Shown here piece by piece: positions 9,380 to 19,113 of a DNA stretch of 64,000 nucleotides (position 1 is its first letter; each line of letters starts with the position of its first letter). Origin of the DNA: Pandoraea sp. (GTDB lineage: Bacteria; Pseudomonadota; Gammaproteobacteria; Burkholderiales; Burkholderiaceae); assembly GCF_004297875.1 (NCBI RefSeq), contig NZ_SCSK01000006.1:124001-188000 (forward strand). Direction: 5' to 3'. A program made the position numbers and the translations under genes. Below the pieces are notes generated by a model that was given only the letters and a program-made list of their open reading frames with translations, searched no databases and was not told where the DNA came from.

Positions 9380-11677
9380 CTACTCGGCTTCGGCGATTTC
9401 CGGCTCCGGGCGGGCGGAGCCACTGGCCGGGAAAGTCAGTTGCACCTGATCCTGCTCATCGAGATCCACCGTGACGCGCCCACCATTGGTGAGTTTGCCA
9501 AACAGCAGCTCATCGGCCAGAGCGCGACGAATCGTGTCCTGAATCAAGCGCTGCATCGGCCTGGCCCCCATGAGCGGATCGAACCCCTTGCGCGACAGGT
9601 ATTTCCTGAGCGTGTCGGTGAACACCACTTCGACCTTCTTCTCATGAAGTTGGTCTTCAAGCTGCATGAGGAATTTATCGACGACGCGCAGAATAATCTG
9701 TTCGTCAAGCGCCTTGAAGCTGATGATGGCATCGAGCCGGTTGCGGAATTCCGGCGTGAACATCCGCTTGATGTCAGCCATTTCATCACCTGCTTCGCGC
9801 TGGGTCGTGAAACCAATGGTCGAGCGGTTCATCAACTCGGCACCCGCGTTGGTCGTCATGATGATGATGACGTTGCGGAAGTCCGCCTTGCGGCCATTGT
9901 TGTCGGTCAGCGTGCCGTGGTCCATGACCTGCAGCAGGACATTGAAAATATCCGGGTGCGCCTTTTCGATTTCGTCGAACAGCAATACGCAATGCGGTTT
10001 TTTGGAGATCGCCTCGGTCAGCAAGCCTCCCTGGTCGAAGCCGACGTAACCCGGCGGCGCACCGATCAGACGGCTCACCGCATGGCGCTCCATATATTCG
10101 GACATGTCGAACCGAATCAATTCGATACCGAGCGTGAAAGCCAGTTGCCGCGCGACCTCGGTCTTGCCGACCCCGGTCGGGCCGGAGAACAGGAAAGCGC
10201 CGATCGGCTTGTCCGTCTTGCCCAGCCCGGCGCGTGCCATCTTGATGGAGGCCGCCAGCGCCTCGATCGCCGGATCCTGGCCAAACACGACGCTCTTGAG
10301 GTCGCGATCGAGCGTCTGCAATTTGCCGCGGTCGTCCGCCGACACGCTTTGCGCCGGAATACGAGCGATTTTCGAGATGATGTCCTCGATTTCGCCTTTG
10401 CCAATGGTCTTTTTCTGTTTGGACTTCGGCAGAATGCGCTGCGCTGCGCCAGCCTCGTCGATCACGTCGATCGCCTTATCGGGCAAGTGCCGGTCCGTGA
10501 TGAAGCGCGCCGACAATTCCGCCGCCGCACTCAGCGCACTGGCCGAATATTTGATGCCGTGGTGCTCCTCGAAGCGCGACTTGAGACCGCGCAGAATCTG
10601 TACCGTTTGCTCGACGGTCGGCTCGACGACATCGATTTTCTGGAATCGCCGCGACAGCGCCGCATCCTTCTCGAAGATGCCGCGATACTCGGCAAAGGTC
10701 GTCGCGCCAATGCACTTGAGCTGGCCTGACGAAAGCGCGGGCTTGAGGAGGTTCGACGCATCGAGCGTGCCACCGGAAGCAGCCCCCGCGCCGATCAGCG
10801 TGTGGATTTCATCGATGAACAGAATCGCGTTGGCGCGCTCCTTCAGTTCCTTGAGCACTGCCTTGAGGCGCTGCTCGAAGTCGCCGCGATATTTGGTACC
10901 AGCCAGCAGCGCACCCATGTCAAGCGAATAGACGTTGGCGTCCGCCAGAATTTCCGGCACCTCGGCCCGTGTCACGCGCCAGGCCAACCCCTCGGCAATC
11001 GCGGTTTTGCCCACGCCCGCCTCGCCCACCAGCAGCGGATTGTTCTTGCGCCGTCGGCACAGCACCTGCACCACTCGCTCGACCTCGGATTCGCGGCCGA
11101 TGAGCGGATCGATGCGCCCCTCGCGGGCCAACTGGTTGAGGTTTTGCGTATATTGCGCCAGCGGGCTTTCCTTGGCCGCAGCGCCTTCCTCGCCCTCGGC
11201 ACCCCCCTCGCCGGCCTTGGCGGACTCGCTGCTCGCGCCAGTCTTGGTAATGCCGTGCGAGATGTAGTTGACGACATCGAGCCGGGTCACCCCCTGCTGC
11301 TGCAGGTAATAGACCGCGTGAGAATCCTTCTCGCCGAAAATCGCGACCAGCACGTTGGCTCCCGTCACTTCCTTCTTGCCATTGGAAGTGGACTGCACAT
11401 GCATGATCGCGCGTTGAATCACGCGCTGAAAGCCGAGCGTGGGTTGTGTGTCGACTTCATCGCTGCCGGGCACCGTCGGGGTGTTGTCCGCGATGAAATT
11501 ACGCAGATTCTGTCGCAAGTCGTCCAGATTGGCCGCGCAAGAGCGCAGCACCTCCGCAGCCGTGGGATTGTCCAACAACGCCAGCAGCAGATGCTCGACG
11601 GTGATGAACTCATGCCGCGCCTGGCGAGCTTCCATAAACGCCATATGCAGGCTGACTTCCAATTCCTGGGCAATCAT
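9380..11677 (-). CDS. clpA: ATP-dependent Clp protease ATP-binding subunit ClpA
   Basis: Hexameric AAA+ unfoldase that feeds substrates to ClpP. It has 765 residues: the N-domain that binds ClpS (1-140), a Glu/Gly-rich linker (about 147-170), AAA module 1 with GEAGVGKT at 218-225, and AAA module 2 with GPTGVGKT near residue 500. ATG 11677 is chosen because GGAGGA stands just upstream and it overlaps the clpS stop by four bases (ATGA). It follows its adaptor clpS, the standard arrangement. Confidence 0.97.
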   Translation of the reverse strand: MIAQELEVSLHMAFMEARQARHEFITVEHLLLALLDNPTAAEVLRSCAANLDDLRQNLRNFIADNTPTVPGSDEVDTQPTLGFQRVIQRAIMHVQSTSNGKKEVTGANVLVAIFGEKDSHAVYYLQQQGVTRLDVVNYISHGITKTGASSESAKAGEGGAEGEEGAAAKESPLAQYTQNLNQLAREGRIDPLIGRESEVERVVQVLCRRRKNNPLLVGEAGVGKTAIAEGLAWRVTRAEVPEILADANVYSLDMGALLAGTKYRGDFEQRLKAVLKELKERANAILFIDEIHTLIGAGAASGGTLDASNLLKPALSSGQLKCIGATTFAEYRGIFEKDAALSRRFQKIDVVEPTVEQTVQILRGLKSRFEEHHGIKYSASALSAAAELSARFITDRHLPDKAIDVIDEAGAAQRILPKSKQKKTIGKGEIEDIISKIARIPAQSVSADDRGKLQTLDRDLKSVVFGQDPAIEALAASIKMARAGLGKTDKPIGAFLFSGPTGVGKTEVARQLAFTLGIELIRFDMSEYMERHAVSRLIGAPPGYVGFDQGGLLTEAISKKPHCVLLFDEIEKAHPDIFNVLLQVMDHGTLTDNNGRKADFRNVIIIMTTNAGAELMNRSTIGFTTQREAGDEMADIKRMFTPEFRNRLDAIISFKALDEQIILRVVDKFLMQLEDQLHEKKVEVVFTDTLRKYLSRKGFDPLMGARPMQRLIQDTIRRALADELLFGKLTNGGRVTVDLDEQDQVQLTFPASGSARPEPEIAEAE

Positions 11678-11988
11678 GCTTCCTCCATCACGCACTGCAG
11701 CGGATGCCCGGACTGCCTAGCGTGGCTAACAACTTGCTCTACCTTGGTCGCAGCGACATCGCGCGTATAGACCCCACAAACTCCGCGACCCTCTCGATGC
11801 ACCTTGAGCATGATCTGCGTCGCGGTTTCGCGATCCTTGTTGAAGTGTTCCTGGATCACGAAAACGACAAACTCCATGGGAGTAAAGTCGTCATTCAACA
11901 ACACCACCTTGAACATCGGTGGTGGCTTGAGTTGCTGCTCCTGTCTTTCAGTGACGGTGTCGCCGTGGGTCGTCGGTAAGGTTGCCAT
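11674..11988 (-). CDS. clpS: ClpS adaptor protein
   Basis: Adaptor of 104 residues that delivers N-degron substrates to ClpA. It has the family core: [15 protein letters not shown], which lines the N-end binding pocket, and the later [15 protein letters not shown] segment. The disordered N-terminal tail (about 1-25) is typical. It is translationally coupled to clpA. It diverges from the cold-shock gene across a 420-bp gap. Confidence 0.97.
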   Translation of the reverse strand: MATLPTTHGDTVTERQEQQLKPPPMFKVVLLNDDFTPMEFVVFVIQEHFNKDRETATQIMLKVHREGRGVCGVYTRDVAATKVEQVVSHARQSGHPLQCVMEEA

Positions 11989-12408
11989 ACGTCGATTCTA
12001 AACAACTCGGGCTGCGCAGCCGTGCCGCCTCGCCACGCGCCGCTTCCCGTCGCTCCGACCTGCCCGACAACGCCAAAAACCGCCAGCCCAGGGGTGGCTG
12101 CACTCTATGTAAGCAGCTTAACCCAAAATTCAAGAGCGTGCGGCCCTTTCATTTGAGGGCGGCCGATATCCGGGAAAAACCTAATAAATGATGGGGTCTA
12201 AACCGCCAAAAACCCCTTGACACTATCGCGCATTACCGCAAACAATCATTATGGCGCTTTTCCACACTCAGCAGTTGTTCGATAGCTCAATAGAAAAGGT
12301 GCCTTGGTGAGCCTGTGAGGAGAGAACGGCTGCTGTCGTTCGGCTTTTCGGATGCGCTCGTTGTTGCGGTGATGTGTAGTAGTAGTAACTGAATTAGGGG
12401 AAGTTTGT
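11989..12408. other. 420-bp intergenic region between clpS and csp
   Basis: No convincing gene. The clpS-side half is GC-rich. The csp-side half is AT-richer and holds the csp promoter and leader. A weak hairpin with a short T-run on the minus strand lies near 12070-12110, too imperfect to call a terminator. Confidence 0.6.
12217..12246 (+). promoter_or_regulatory. Candidate sigma-70 promoter of the cold-shock gene
   Basis: A perfect TTGACA at 12217-12222 is followed after 18 bp by AACAAT (12241-12246). Transcription would start near 12253, leaving an untranslated leader of about 155 bases before the csp ATG. Long leaders are a hallmark of cspA-type genes. Confidence 0.55.
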
Positions 12409-12615
12409 ATGGCACTCGGTACGGTGAAATGGTTCAACGATGCCAAAGGGTTCGGTTTTATTACCCCGGATGAAGGCGGCGAGGACCTCTTTGCGCATTT
12501 TTCTGCGATTCAAATGAACGGGTTCAAAACCTTGAAGGAAGGCCAGCGCGTCTCTTTCGAAGTAGTGCAGGGCCCGAAAGGCAAGCAAGCGTCGAACATT
12601 CAGGCAGCGCCCTGA
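12409..12615 (+). CDS. Cold-shock domain protein (CspA family)
   Basis: Single cold-shock domain of 68 residues that binds single-stranded RNA or DNA. RNP1 (KGFGFI, 13-18) and RNP2 (DLFAHF, 26-31) are intact, with the usual WFN at 8-10. A purine-rich AGGGGAAG stretch upstream can act as the ribosome-binding site. The placement between clpS and icd is shared with other Burkholderiaceae, where the gene is often named cspD or cspA. The exact paralogue name is uncertain. Confidence 0.95.
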   Translation: MALGTVKWFNDAKGFGFITPDEGGEDLFAHFSAIQMNGFKTLKEGQRVSFEVVQGPKGKQASNIQAAP

Positions 12616-12640
12616 ACGCCGCATCACTGCTTGCAATCGC

Positions 12641-12667
12641 AGACCCGGCCTCGGCCGGGTTTTTATT
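12641..12667 (+). terminator. Intrinsic terminator after csp
   Basis: An 8-bp stem ACCCGGCC/GGCCGGGT (12643-12660) with a two-base loop is followed by a T-rich run. Confidence 0.85.
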
Positions 12668-12732
12668 TGCCCGCCGCAGATGCGAAAAAGAGGCAAAACC
12701 GCCCTCTTCTCGCACGACGGGAATCCCGCGAC

Positions 12733-13983
12733 TTACATATTGTCGATCATGACCTGACCAAATCCGGAGCATGACACCTGGGTCGCGCCCTCCATCAGGC
12801 GAGCGAAATCGTAGGTCACCTTCTTGGAAAGGATCGATTTTTCCATCGACGCGATGATCATATCGGCTGCTTCGAACCACCCCATGTGGCGCAGCATCAT
12901 CTCGGCCGAAAGAATCTCGGAGCCCGGATTCACGTAGTCCTTGCCGGCGTACTTGGGTGCCGTTCCGTGCGTCGCTTCGAACATGGCCACCGAGTCCGAC
13001 AGATTGGCACCGGGCGCGATCCCAATGCCGCCGACCTGAGCGGCGAGCGCATCGGAGATGTAATCGCCATTGAGATTGAGCGTCGCGATCACGTCGTATT
13101 CGGCCGGGCGCAAAAGAATCTGCTGCAGGAACGCGTCGGCAATCGAATCCTTGATCGTGATTTCCTTGCCAGTCTTCGGATTCTTGAATTTGCACCACGG
13201 GCCGCCGTCGATCAGCTCAGCACCGAATTCCTTTTGTGCGAGATCGTATCCCCAGTCACGGAAGCCGCCTTCCGTGTATTTCATGATATTGCCCTTGTGC
13301 ACCAGCGTGACCGATTGACGGTCATTGTCGATCGCGTACTGAATCGCCTTGCGCACCAGGCGTTGGGTGCCTTCCCGGGAAACCGGCTTGATGCCGATGC
13401 CCGACGTCGACGGGAAGCGAATCTTCTTGACGCCCATCTCATTTTGCAGAAAAGCGATGACTTTTTTGGCCTGCTCGGATTCGGCTTCCCACTCGATTCC
13501 GGCATAGATGTCCTCCGAGTTTTCCCGGAAAATCACCATTTCGATCTTCTCCGGCGCGCGGACCGGTGAGGGAACCCCCTTGAAGTAGCGCACTGGCCGC
13601 AGGCACACGTAGAGGTCGAGCTCCTGGCGCAGCGCCACGTTCAACGAGCGGATACCGCCGCCCACGGGAGTCGTCAGCGGCCCCTTGATCGACACGACGT
13701 ATTCCTTGAGCACCTGCAAGGTTTCTTCCGGCAGCCAGACGTCAGGCCCGTATACCTTGGTCGATTTTTCGCCTGCGTAGATTTCCATCCAGCTGATCTT
13801 GCGCTTGCCCTGATAAGCCTTCTGCACCGCCGCGTCGACCACCTTGATCATCACCGGCGTAATATCGAACCCGGTACCGTCACCCTCGATATAGGGAATG
13901 ATGGGATTGTTGGGAACGTTCAGGGAAAAATCCTTGTTGACCGTGATTTTTTCCCCGGCCGGAACTTTGATGTGCTGATACAT
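12733..13983 (-). CDS. icd: Isocitrate dehydrogenase (NADP+)
   Basis: TCA-cycle enzyme that oxidises isocitrate to 2-oxoglutarate with NADP+. It has 416 residues from ATG 13983, with a GGAG just upstream. The substrate residues keep E. coli numbering: S113 (the site phosphorylated by AceK), N115, R119, R129, R153 and Y160. A frame-compatible ATG four codons upstream is less likely, because its own codons form the Shine-Dalgarno sequence. A 14-bp palindrome lies 106 bp upstream. Confidence 0.97.
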   Translation of the reverse strand: MYQHIKVPAGEKITVNKDFSLNVPNNPIIPYIEGDGTGFDITPVMIKVVDAAVQKAYQGKRKISWMEIYAGEKSTKVYGPDVWLPEETLQVLKEYVVSIKGPLTTPVGGGIRSLNVALRQELDLYVCLRPVRYFKGVPSPVRAPEKIEMVIFRENSEDIYAGIEWEAESEQAKKVIAFLQNEMGVKKIRFPSTSGIGIKPVSREGTQRLVRKAIQYAIDNDRQSVTLVHKGNIMKYTEGGFRDWGYDLAQKEFGAELIDGGPWCKFKNPKTGKEITIKDSIADAFLQQILLRPAEYDVIATLNLNGDYISDALAAQVGGIGIAPGANLSDSVAMFEATHGTAPKYAGKDYVNPGSEILSAEMMLRHMGWFEAADMIIASMEKSILSKKVTYDFARLMEGATQVSCSGFGQVMIDNM

Positions 13984-14088
13984 GATCGACTCCATTGAAC
14001 TTGCAGTTGACTACGCGCGGCCAGACCGGCGCCGCCGGCAAACACGCCCCATTTTAACGATGGTTTGCGCACAGACCTGATCACTCAA

Positions 14089-14102
14089 GTCTTATATAAG
14101 AC
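14089..14102. promoter_or_regulatory. 14-bp palindrome GTCTTATATAAGAC upstream of icd
   Basis: Perfect palindrome in the 203-bp gap between icd and rluE. Its 12-bp core TCTTATATAAGA recurs exactly at 27435-27446 before DUF3579/argF. It probably serves as an operator for a dimeric regulator. Identity of the regulator is not visible here. Confidence 0.6.
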
Positions 14103-14186
14103 ACAAGACTAGGTTTCGTATTATGCATTAGTATTTCACGCTTTGCCATATCGTTGGCGCTCGCCGTGCCCAGTTTCCACGCCCAC

Positions 14187-14795
14187 ATGACATTAATCAT
14201 CCTCAACAAGCCGTTTGGCACGATCTGCCAATTTTCGCCCCATCCGTCCCGGCCGTCGCTCGCGGATTGGGTCAATGTACCGAACGTCTATCCCGCCGGG
14301 CGCCTGGATGCCGATAGCGAAGGTCTGCTGTTGCTGACCGACGACGGCAGGCTGCAAGCGGCGATCAGCCACCCAAACCATAAAATGCCCAAGACGTATT
14401 GGGCACAGGTCGAGGGTACGCCCAGCCAGGCGGCCATTCAGGCGCTGCAAGCAGGCATCGATTTGGGCGATTTTGTCACCCAGCCATGCCAGGCTCGAAC
14501 GATCGAGGCACCGACGACCCTTTGGCCGCGCAACCCGCCGATACGTTACCGGGCCACGATCCCGACCAGTTGGCTGGAGATGACGCTGGCCGAAGGGAAA
14601 AACCGCCAAGTCAGGCGCATGACCGCGGCGCTCGGGTTTCCGACGCTGCGTCTGATACGAGTGGCGATCGGCCCGCTCAACGTGTTTGACATGCAATTGG
14701 CGCCAGGCAGTTGGCGGGAATTGGCGCCGCAAACATTGCCGTTATCCGTGACGCCCCCTGAGCGTCGCCGGACCGGGGCCAGTCGCGCGCGGTGA
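14187..14795 (+). CDS. rluE: 23S rRNA pseudouridine(2457) synthase RluE
   Basis: Pseudouridine synthase of the RsuA/RluB/E/F family, 202 residues. The active-site motif GRLDADSEGLLLL carries the catalytic D41. The C-terminal EGKNRQVRRMTAALGFPTLRL signature is complete. It lacks an N-terminal S4 domain, as RluE does, which separates it from RsuA and RluB. ATG 14187 gives MTLIILNKPFGT, the usual start. The 11 residues upstream in frame are ignored. Confidence 0.92.
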   Translation: MTLIILNKPFGTICQFSPHPSRPSLADWVNVPNVYPAGRLDADSEGLLLLTDDGRLQAAISHPNHKMPKTYWAQVEGTPSQAAIQALQAGIDLGDFVTQPCQARTIEAPTTLWPRNPPIRYRATIPTSWLEMTLAEGKNRQVRRMTAALGFPTLRLIRVAIGPLNVFDMQLAPGSWRELAPQTLPLSVTPPERRRTGASRAR

Positions 14796-14914
14796 GCAAA
14801 AAATTCGCGCCGCGTCACCCGGTGTCAACCGAATCCCCAATGCCGCGTTATTTGAGGTGACTCAATGCGGGTCATAAAGTTAATTAACTCGTCTCACGGC
14901 TCAAGAGGATTCTC

Positions 14915-15157
14915 ATGAACAAGCTGATCGCTGCTTTGGTTGCTGGTCTGTTCGCTACCGGCGTTTTCGCACAAACCACCGCGCCGGCCACCGCCGCGCC
15001 TGCCGCCGCTACCGCCCCGGCCACCGCCGCTCCGGCCGCTGAACCGGCACCGGCAGCCAAGCCTGCCGCCAAGAAAGCCCACAAAGCCACCAAGAAGCAC
15101 CACGTGGTGCGTCATCACAGCAAGAAGAAAGCGGCCAAGAAGCCGGCCGCCAAGTAA
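14915..15157 (+). CDS. Small Ala/Pro/Lys-rich secreted protein
   Basis: Protein of 80 residues with a clear Sec signal peptide (about 1-19, cleavage after VFA). The mature part begins with alternating Ala/Pro/Thr (about 20-55) and ends in a strongly basic Lys/His/Ala tail rich in KK and HH. It has no recognisable domain. Comparable low-complexity periplasmic proteins are common in Burkholderiaceae, without known function. AAGAGGA precedes the ATG, and a strong terminator follows, so it is a single-gene transcript. The tail resembles histone H1-like basic repeats, but the signal peptide argues for the envelope. Confidence 0.8.
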   Translation: MNKLIAALVAGLFATGVFAQTTAPATAAPAAATAPATAAPAAEPAPAAKPAAKKAHKATKKHHVVRHHSKKKAAKKPAAK

Positions 15158-15176
15158 TTCCGGTCTTGCCGGACTC

Positions 15177-15207
15177 AAGCAGGTTGCTTCGGCAACCTGC
15201 TTTTTTT
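15177..15207 (+). terminator. Strong intrinsic terminator
   Basis: A perfect 11-bp stem (15177-15187 with 15192-15202) is capped by a TTCG tetraloop and followed by seven T. Confidence 0.93.
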
Positions 15208-15320
15208 ATTTTGGCAAAGAAACATTTTCCGGCCGCCCGTTTCAAATCGAAGCAAAGCCGTAGTACGCTTAGCCGGGACGATACGTCCACCAAATTCTCT
15301 CAACTTAGCGGAGTGTTTCC

Positions 15321-15794
15321 GTGCTCGTCATCCTGCGCAAGATTTCCCCTCTGCTGTGCGGCCTCTCCCTTGCGGCCCTGTCCTTCTTTTCGCCGATGGC
15401 GACCGCGCAGATCAAGCCGGCGAGCCAATTTCCGACCATCGAGCTGACCGCAGGCATTTATCTGGTCAAGGCCGAGGTCGCAGCCAACGAACCCGATCGG
15501 GAACAGGGCCTGATGTACCGGACACAGCTACCGGCCAATCAGGGCATGCTATTTATTTTCGAGCAACCCGCCGGTCATTGCTTCTGGATGAAAAATACCT
15601 TCCTGCCGCTGTCGATCGCCTTTCTTGCCGACGATGGCACCATCGTCAATATCGAGCGGATGGCGCCGCAGACCGAAAGCAATCATTGCCCGACGCAACC
15701 GGTAAGGTTCGCACTCGAAATGAATCAAGGCTGGTTCAGCGAAAAGGGTATCAAGCCGGGCATGCGTATCGCCGGTCTGCCGCAGCCCCGCTAA
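15321..15794 (+). CDS. DUF192 family exported protein
   Basis: Protein of 157 residues with a signal peptide (about 1-29, ending ATAQ) and a DUF192 domain. The family signature is present: EQGLMYRTQLPANQGMLF, then FWMKNTFLPLSIAFL. DUF192 proteins are small periplasmic or membrane-anchored beta-barrel-like folds without an assigned biochemical role. The start is GTG 15321. The gene ends at a bidirectional terminator facing sodB. Confidence 0.88.
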   Translation: MLVILRKISPLLCGLSLAALSFFSPMATAQIKPASQFPTIELTAGIYLVKAEVAANEPDREQGLMYRTQLPANQGMLFIFEQPAGHCFWMKNTFLPLSIAFLADDGTIVNIERMAPQTESNHCPTQPVRFALEMNQGWFSEKGIKPGMRIAGLPQPR

Positions 15795-15823
15795 GCCTTG
15801 CCCAAGTCGGGAGATACGGCCAT

Positions 15824-15855
15824 AAAAAAACCTCGCCAACGGGCGAGGTTTTTTT
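15824..15855. terminator. Bidirectional terminator between DUF192 gene and sodB
   Basis: A 7-bp stem CCTCGCC/GGCGAGG (15831-15848) has seven A on the left and seven T on the right, serving both converging genes. Confidence 0.92.
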
Positions 15856-15872
15856 GAGGAGTGTCTGGCAGC

Positions 15873-16451
15873 TCAGGCGAAATTCTTCGCGGCGAAATCC
15901 CAGTTCACGAGATTCCAGAACGCCTCGACGAATTTCGGACGGGCATTGCGGTAATCGATGTAGTAAGCATGCTCCCACACGTCGATCGTCAGCAAGGGCT
16001 TGTCGGTCGTGGTCAACGGAGTAGCGGCATTGCTCGTATTGACGATATCGACCGAGCCGTCGGCTTTCTTGACCAGCCACGTCCAACCCGAACCGAAATT
16101 GCCGGCGGCCGACTTGCTGAATGCCTCCTTGAACGCGTCGACCGAACCCCATTTTTTGCTGATGGCGTCGGCCAGCGCACCGGTCGGTTGACCGCCGCCC
16201 TTGGGCGACAGGCTATTCCAGAAGAAAGTGTGATTCCAGATTTGTGCCGCGTTGTTGAAAACGCCGCCTGACGCTTTCTTGATGATGTCTTCGAGGCCCA
16301 GGTTTTCGAACTCGGTGCCTTTGACCAGATTGTTCAGATTCGTCACATAGGCTTGATGGTGCTTGCCATAGTGATACTCCATGGTTTCTTTGGAGATATG
16401 CGGTTGCAGCGCGTCAAGCGCATATGGCAGGGGGGGAAGCTGATGTTCCAT
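15873..16451 (-). CDS. sodB: Superoxide dismutase (Fe)
   Basis: Converts superoxide to oxygen and hydrogen peroxide in the cytosol. It has 192 residues. The metal ligands are H27, H74, D157 and H161. Q70 in NNAAQIWNH and the AAGNFGSGW segment are typical of the iron form rather than the manganese form. It has no signal peptide. A TTGCGG-N17-TACAAT promoter lies just upstream. Confidence 0.97.
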   Translation of the reverse strand: MEHQLPPLPYALDALQPHISKETMEYHYGKHHQAYVTNLNNLVKGTEFENLGLEDIIKKASGGVFNNAAQIWNHTFFWNSLSPKGGGQPTGALADAISKKWGSVDAFKEAFSKSAAGNFGSGWTWLVKKADGSVDIVNTSNAATPLTTTDKPLLTIDVWEHAYYIDYRNARPKFVEAFWNLVNWDFAAKNFA

Positions 16452-16506
16452 AGTGTTTTCCTTTGTGCTCTGAGGGGAACCCGAAAAGAACTATCCGGAA
16501 CGGACC

Positions 16507-16535
16507 ATTGTAGGCCAGATGAAATAACCCCGCAA
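16507..16535 (-). promoter_or_regulatory. Candidate sigma-70 promoter of sodB
   Basis: On the minus strand TTGCGG (16535-16530) and TACAAT (16512-16507) are separated by 17 bp, placing the start about 50 bp before the ATG. Confidence 0.55.
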
Positions 16536-16652
16536 ACACGAAGGGTTCCCGGGCTATGCGGTGACGGCGGCACTCCCGGCAGTTCGCGCAAATTTTGACG
16601 GCGTTATGTGCAGATTGTCAGCAGTTATCGGCTTGAACACCATGCAAGTCAA

Positions 16653-18026
16653 TCAAAAAGTATCGTCTAGCCTGACTTGCACATCACCAATACGAAGGTC
16701 GGCAGCCCCTTCGGCCAAGTGCACCGTTACCTGACGGCCAGGCTGCAGCCGATGCGGATCACGCACCGCCCGGCCGCGCTCGTCGAGTAGCGCAGCGTAG
16801 CCGCGCGCGAGTGTGTGGCGAGGGCTGAGCAGCTCGAGCCGGGCCGACAGATCGGCGGTGCGGGCGCCGCTGCGCTCGAGCTGGCGTAGCATCGCGGCAG
16901 CGTGCCGCTCACCAAGCCGGGCCAGATGCGCCTGCGCCGACGCGACTTGCGGGCGCGCCTGCGCCACGCGTAGCGCAAGCAAGCCGACCCTGCCCCGCTC
17001 GCGCACGACCGGTTGCACCAGGGCGTGATGCAATCGCGCCGACATATGTTCAAGCCGGCTGCGATGCTGTGCCAATTGCTCGCGCGGACTGACCAATCCT
17101 CGCGTCAGCCAATCGAGCTGCTGCGTGCGACGCTCCAGGCCGCGCGTCATCGCGTGCCGCAGACGTTCGCCGAGGCGTCCGAGGACGCGCAAGCATTCGT
17201 CGCGAGAGGCACTGACCAGTTCGGCGCCTGCGGTCGGCGTGGGCGCGCGCACGTCCGCCACGAAATCGGCGATCGTGAAATCTGTTTCATGACCAACCGC
17301 GCTGATGACGGGCAGGCGACTGCCCACAATCGCATGCGCTAGCACCTCTTCGTTGAACGCCCACAGATCCTCGATCGAGCCGCCGCCTCGGCATAGCAGC
17401 AGAGCGTCCACCTCGGCCCGCGCATTCGCCGTCTCGATCGCGGCAGCCAGGCGTGCGGCCGCATCGGCACCCTGCACCGGCACGGGATACACGATCACCG
17501 ACAAATGCGGCGCGCGACGCGCCAGCGTGGTCAGCACGTCGCGCAAGGCGGCCGCCTGCAGCGACGTCACCACACCGACGCTGCGAACGAATGCAGGCAG
17601 CGCCCGCTTGCGCTGGGCGTCGAACAACCCCGCGGCAGCCAATTTTTCTTTCAGCCGTAGAAACGCCTCATAAAGATTGCCCTGACCGGCGCGGCGAATC
17701 GCTTCGACATTCAGTTGAACCTCCCCGCGTGGCTCATACATGGACAGCAGCGCGCGCACCTCGACGCGATCACCCTCGCGCGGCGAAAAATCCGCGTGCT
17801 GTGCCCGGCCGCGGAACATTACGCAACGCATTTGCGCTCGCGCGTCCTTGATCGAGAAATACCAATGCCCGCTGGTAGCCCGGGTGAAGTTGGAAATCTC
17901 GCCGCTGACCCACGCAAGCGGGAAATTTCGTTCGAGCACAGCAGCCACGCTGCTGTTCAATTCTGAAACACTTATGGCCCGATCCGCAGCAAATCCGGGC
18001 TTTTTCTCGTCCCAATCAGTTTTCAT
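16653..18026 (-). CDS. xseA: Exodeoxyribonuclease VII large subunit
   Basis: Large subunit of the single-strand exonuclease used in repair and degradation of retained DNA. It has 457 residues: an N-terminal OB-fold domain (about 18-110, including WVSGEISN and GHWYFSIKD), the catalytic core with GVVTS and [32 protein letters not shown], and a C-terminal helical region. The small subunit XseB is not in this window. It diverges from exbB across a long AT-rich gap. Confidence 0.96.
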   Translation of the reverse strand: MKTDWDEKKPGFAADRAISVSELNSSVAAVLERNFPLAWVSGEISNFTRATSGHWYFSIKDARAQMRCVMFRGRAQHADFSPREGDRVEVRALLSMYEPRGEVQLNVEAIRRAGQGNLYEAFLRLKEKLAAAGLFDAQRKRALPAFVRSVGVVTSLQAAALRDVLTTLARRAPHLSVIVYPVPVQGADAAARLAAAIETANARAEVDALLLCRGGGSIEDLWAFNEEVLAHAIVGSRLPVISAVGHETDFTIADFVADVRAPTPTAGAELVSASRDECLRVLGRLGERLRHAMTRGLERRTQQLDWLTRGLVSPREQLAQHRSRLEHMSARLHHALVQPVVRERGRVGLLALRVAQARPQVASAQAHLARLGERHAAAMLRQLERSGARTADLSARLELLSPRHTLARGYAALLDERGRAVRDPHRLQPGRQVTVHLAEGAADLRIGDVQVRLDDTF

Positions 18027-18477
18027 GCGGGTTGGCCAGCCAAATTCTTTCCACAGACTCGGGTTATCGGGGCTTTTCGATCAATATCTCGCCCTTCAGA
18101 AGAGATATCAATTACAACCAGTTGATTTTTATAAATATTCACTGTCAAAAAAAATAATTTCACTCACGCGACGCGGTCCAAAGCAGAAAGTTAAATTGCC
18201 GACGGGCGAGATGTTCACAAAGTTATCCACAGATTGCGAAATTATTCTAATCACATTTCTTAATCTCAACGCTTCATTTTTGTTACGCATAATGCCGTTT
18301 ATTTTTGGACCGTAGGGAGCAAACGCCTTCCGAACAATCACTTACGGCCGGTTCAACTTTTTGGGTCAGGTACTTCGAGGCACCGCATCGCTAAAACCAC
18401 CTTGCCCATCGTGCGGGGGCGCGCTAGAGTGCGGCCTGTTCAGGACGTTCCCTTCATTCCGCATCACGAGGTTCAGA
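18027..18477. other. 451-bp AT-rich gap between xseA and exbB, with one DnaA box
   Basis: No gene is supported. The stretch from about 18090 to 18310 is distinctly AT-rich compared with the rest of the window. A perfect DnaA-box sequence TTATCCACA lies at 18223-18231. Promoters for xseA and exbB should lie here, but no well-spaced pair of hexamers stands out. Confidence 0.6.
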
Positions 18478-19095
18478 TTGTTTGCCGTTATCAAGGCCGC
18501 CGGCTGGCCCATTTGGCCGCTATTGATTGCCTCCATCGTTGCGCTGGCCTTGATTGTCGAGCGAACGATCAGCCTGCGGCGCGACCGTGTGCTGCCCCCC
18601 GACGTGCTCGACAAGGCGCTGCAACTCGTGCGGCGCCCGCATGCCAAGAGCAGCGAGGCGCTCGAGCAGATGGCTCTCGCCTCGGCGCTCGGGAAGATTC
18701 TCGTGACCGGCGTGCGATTCGTCAGTCAAAACCCCGACGCCCCCCGCGATGTCGCCAAAGAGACCATCGAGGAGACCGGCCGTGCCGTCGCGCACGAGCT
18801 GGAGCGTTACCTGAGCGCGCTTGGCACAATTGCCTCGGTGGCGCCGTTGATGGGATTGTTCGGCACGGTAGTCGGCATGATCGAGATCTTCGGGTCGCAA
18901 ACTGCGGCAGGCACTGATCCGACGCAATTGGCCCACGGCATTTCAGTGGCGCTCTACAACACAGGCTTCGGCCTCATGATTGCCATTCCGGCAATGATTT
19001 TCTACCGATATTTCCGCGCCCGCGTGGACGCGTATCTGGTGGAGCTCGAAACCCAAGCCGTGCATTTCCTCGATGCGACCGTGCCGCGTCACTAA
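18478..19095 (+). CDS. exbB: MotA/TolQ/ExbB proton channel family protein
   Basis: Inner-membrane subunit that couples the proton gradient to a TonB/TolA-type energiser. It has 205 residues with three hydrophobic segments: near the N-terminus (AAGWPIWPLLIASIVALALI), then about 120-145 (ASVAPLMGLFGTVVGM) and 155-180 (GISVALYNTGFGLMIAIPAM). TTG 18478 is chosen as start because family members begin M-F-x-x-I-x-A-A-G-W; an AGG lies upstream. The 39 extra in-frame codons before it do not resemble the family. exbD follows, but no tonB gene is near. Whether it acts with TonB or TolA is inferred from family. Confidence 0.9.
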   Translation: MFAVIKAAGWPIWPLLIASIVALALIVERTISLRRDRVLPPDVLDKALQLVRRPHAKSSEALEQMALASALGKILVTGVRFVSQNPDAPRDVAKETIEETGRAVAHELERYLSALGTIASVAPLMGLFGTVVGMIEIFGSQTAAGTDPTQLAHGISVALYNTGFGLMIAIPAMIFYRYFRARVDAYLVELETQAVHFLDATVPRH

Positions 19096-19113
19096 GGCCC
19101 AGGAACCCGACCG

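Noticed and set aside
12070..12110. Minus-strand terminator and small RNA upstream of clpS
   Set aside because: The stem is imperfect with a bulge and the T-run is broken by GG; no convincing promoter precedes it.
18027..18477. Possible Fur box before exbB
   Set aside because: AT-rich stretches such as AAATTATTCTAATCA match the 19-bp Fur consensus only weakly, and no iron genes adjoin.
18027..18477. Possible replication origin
   Set aside because: Only one perfect DnaA box and no dnaA, dnaN or gidA genes nearby.
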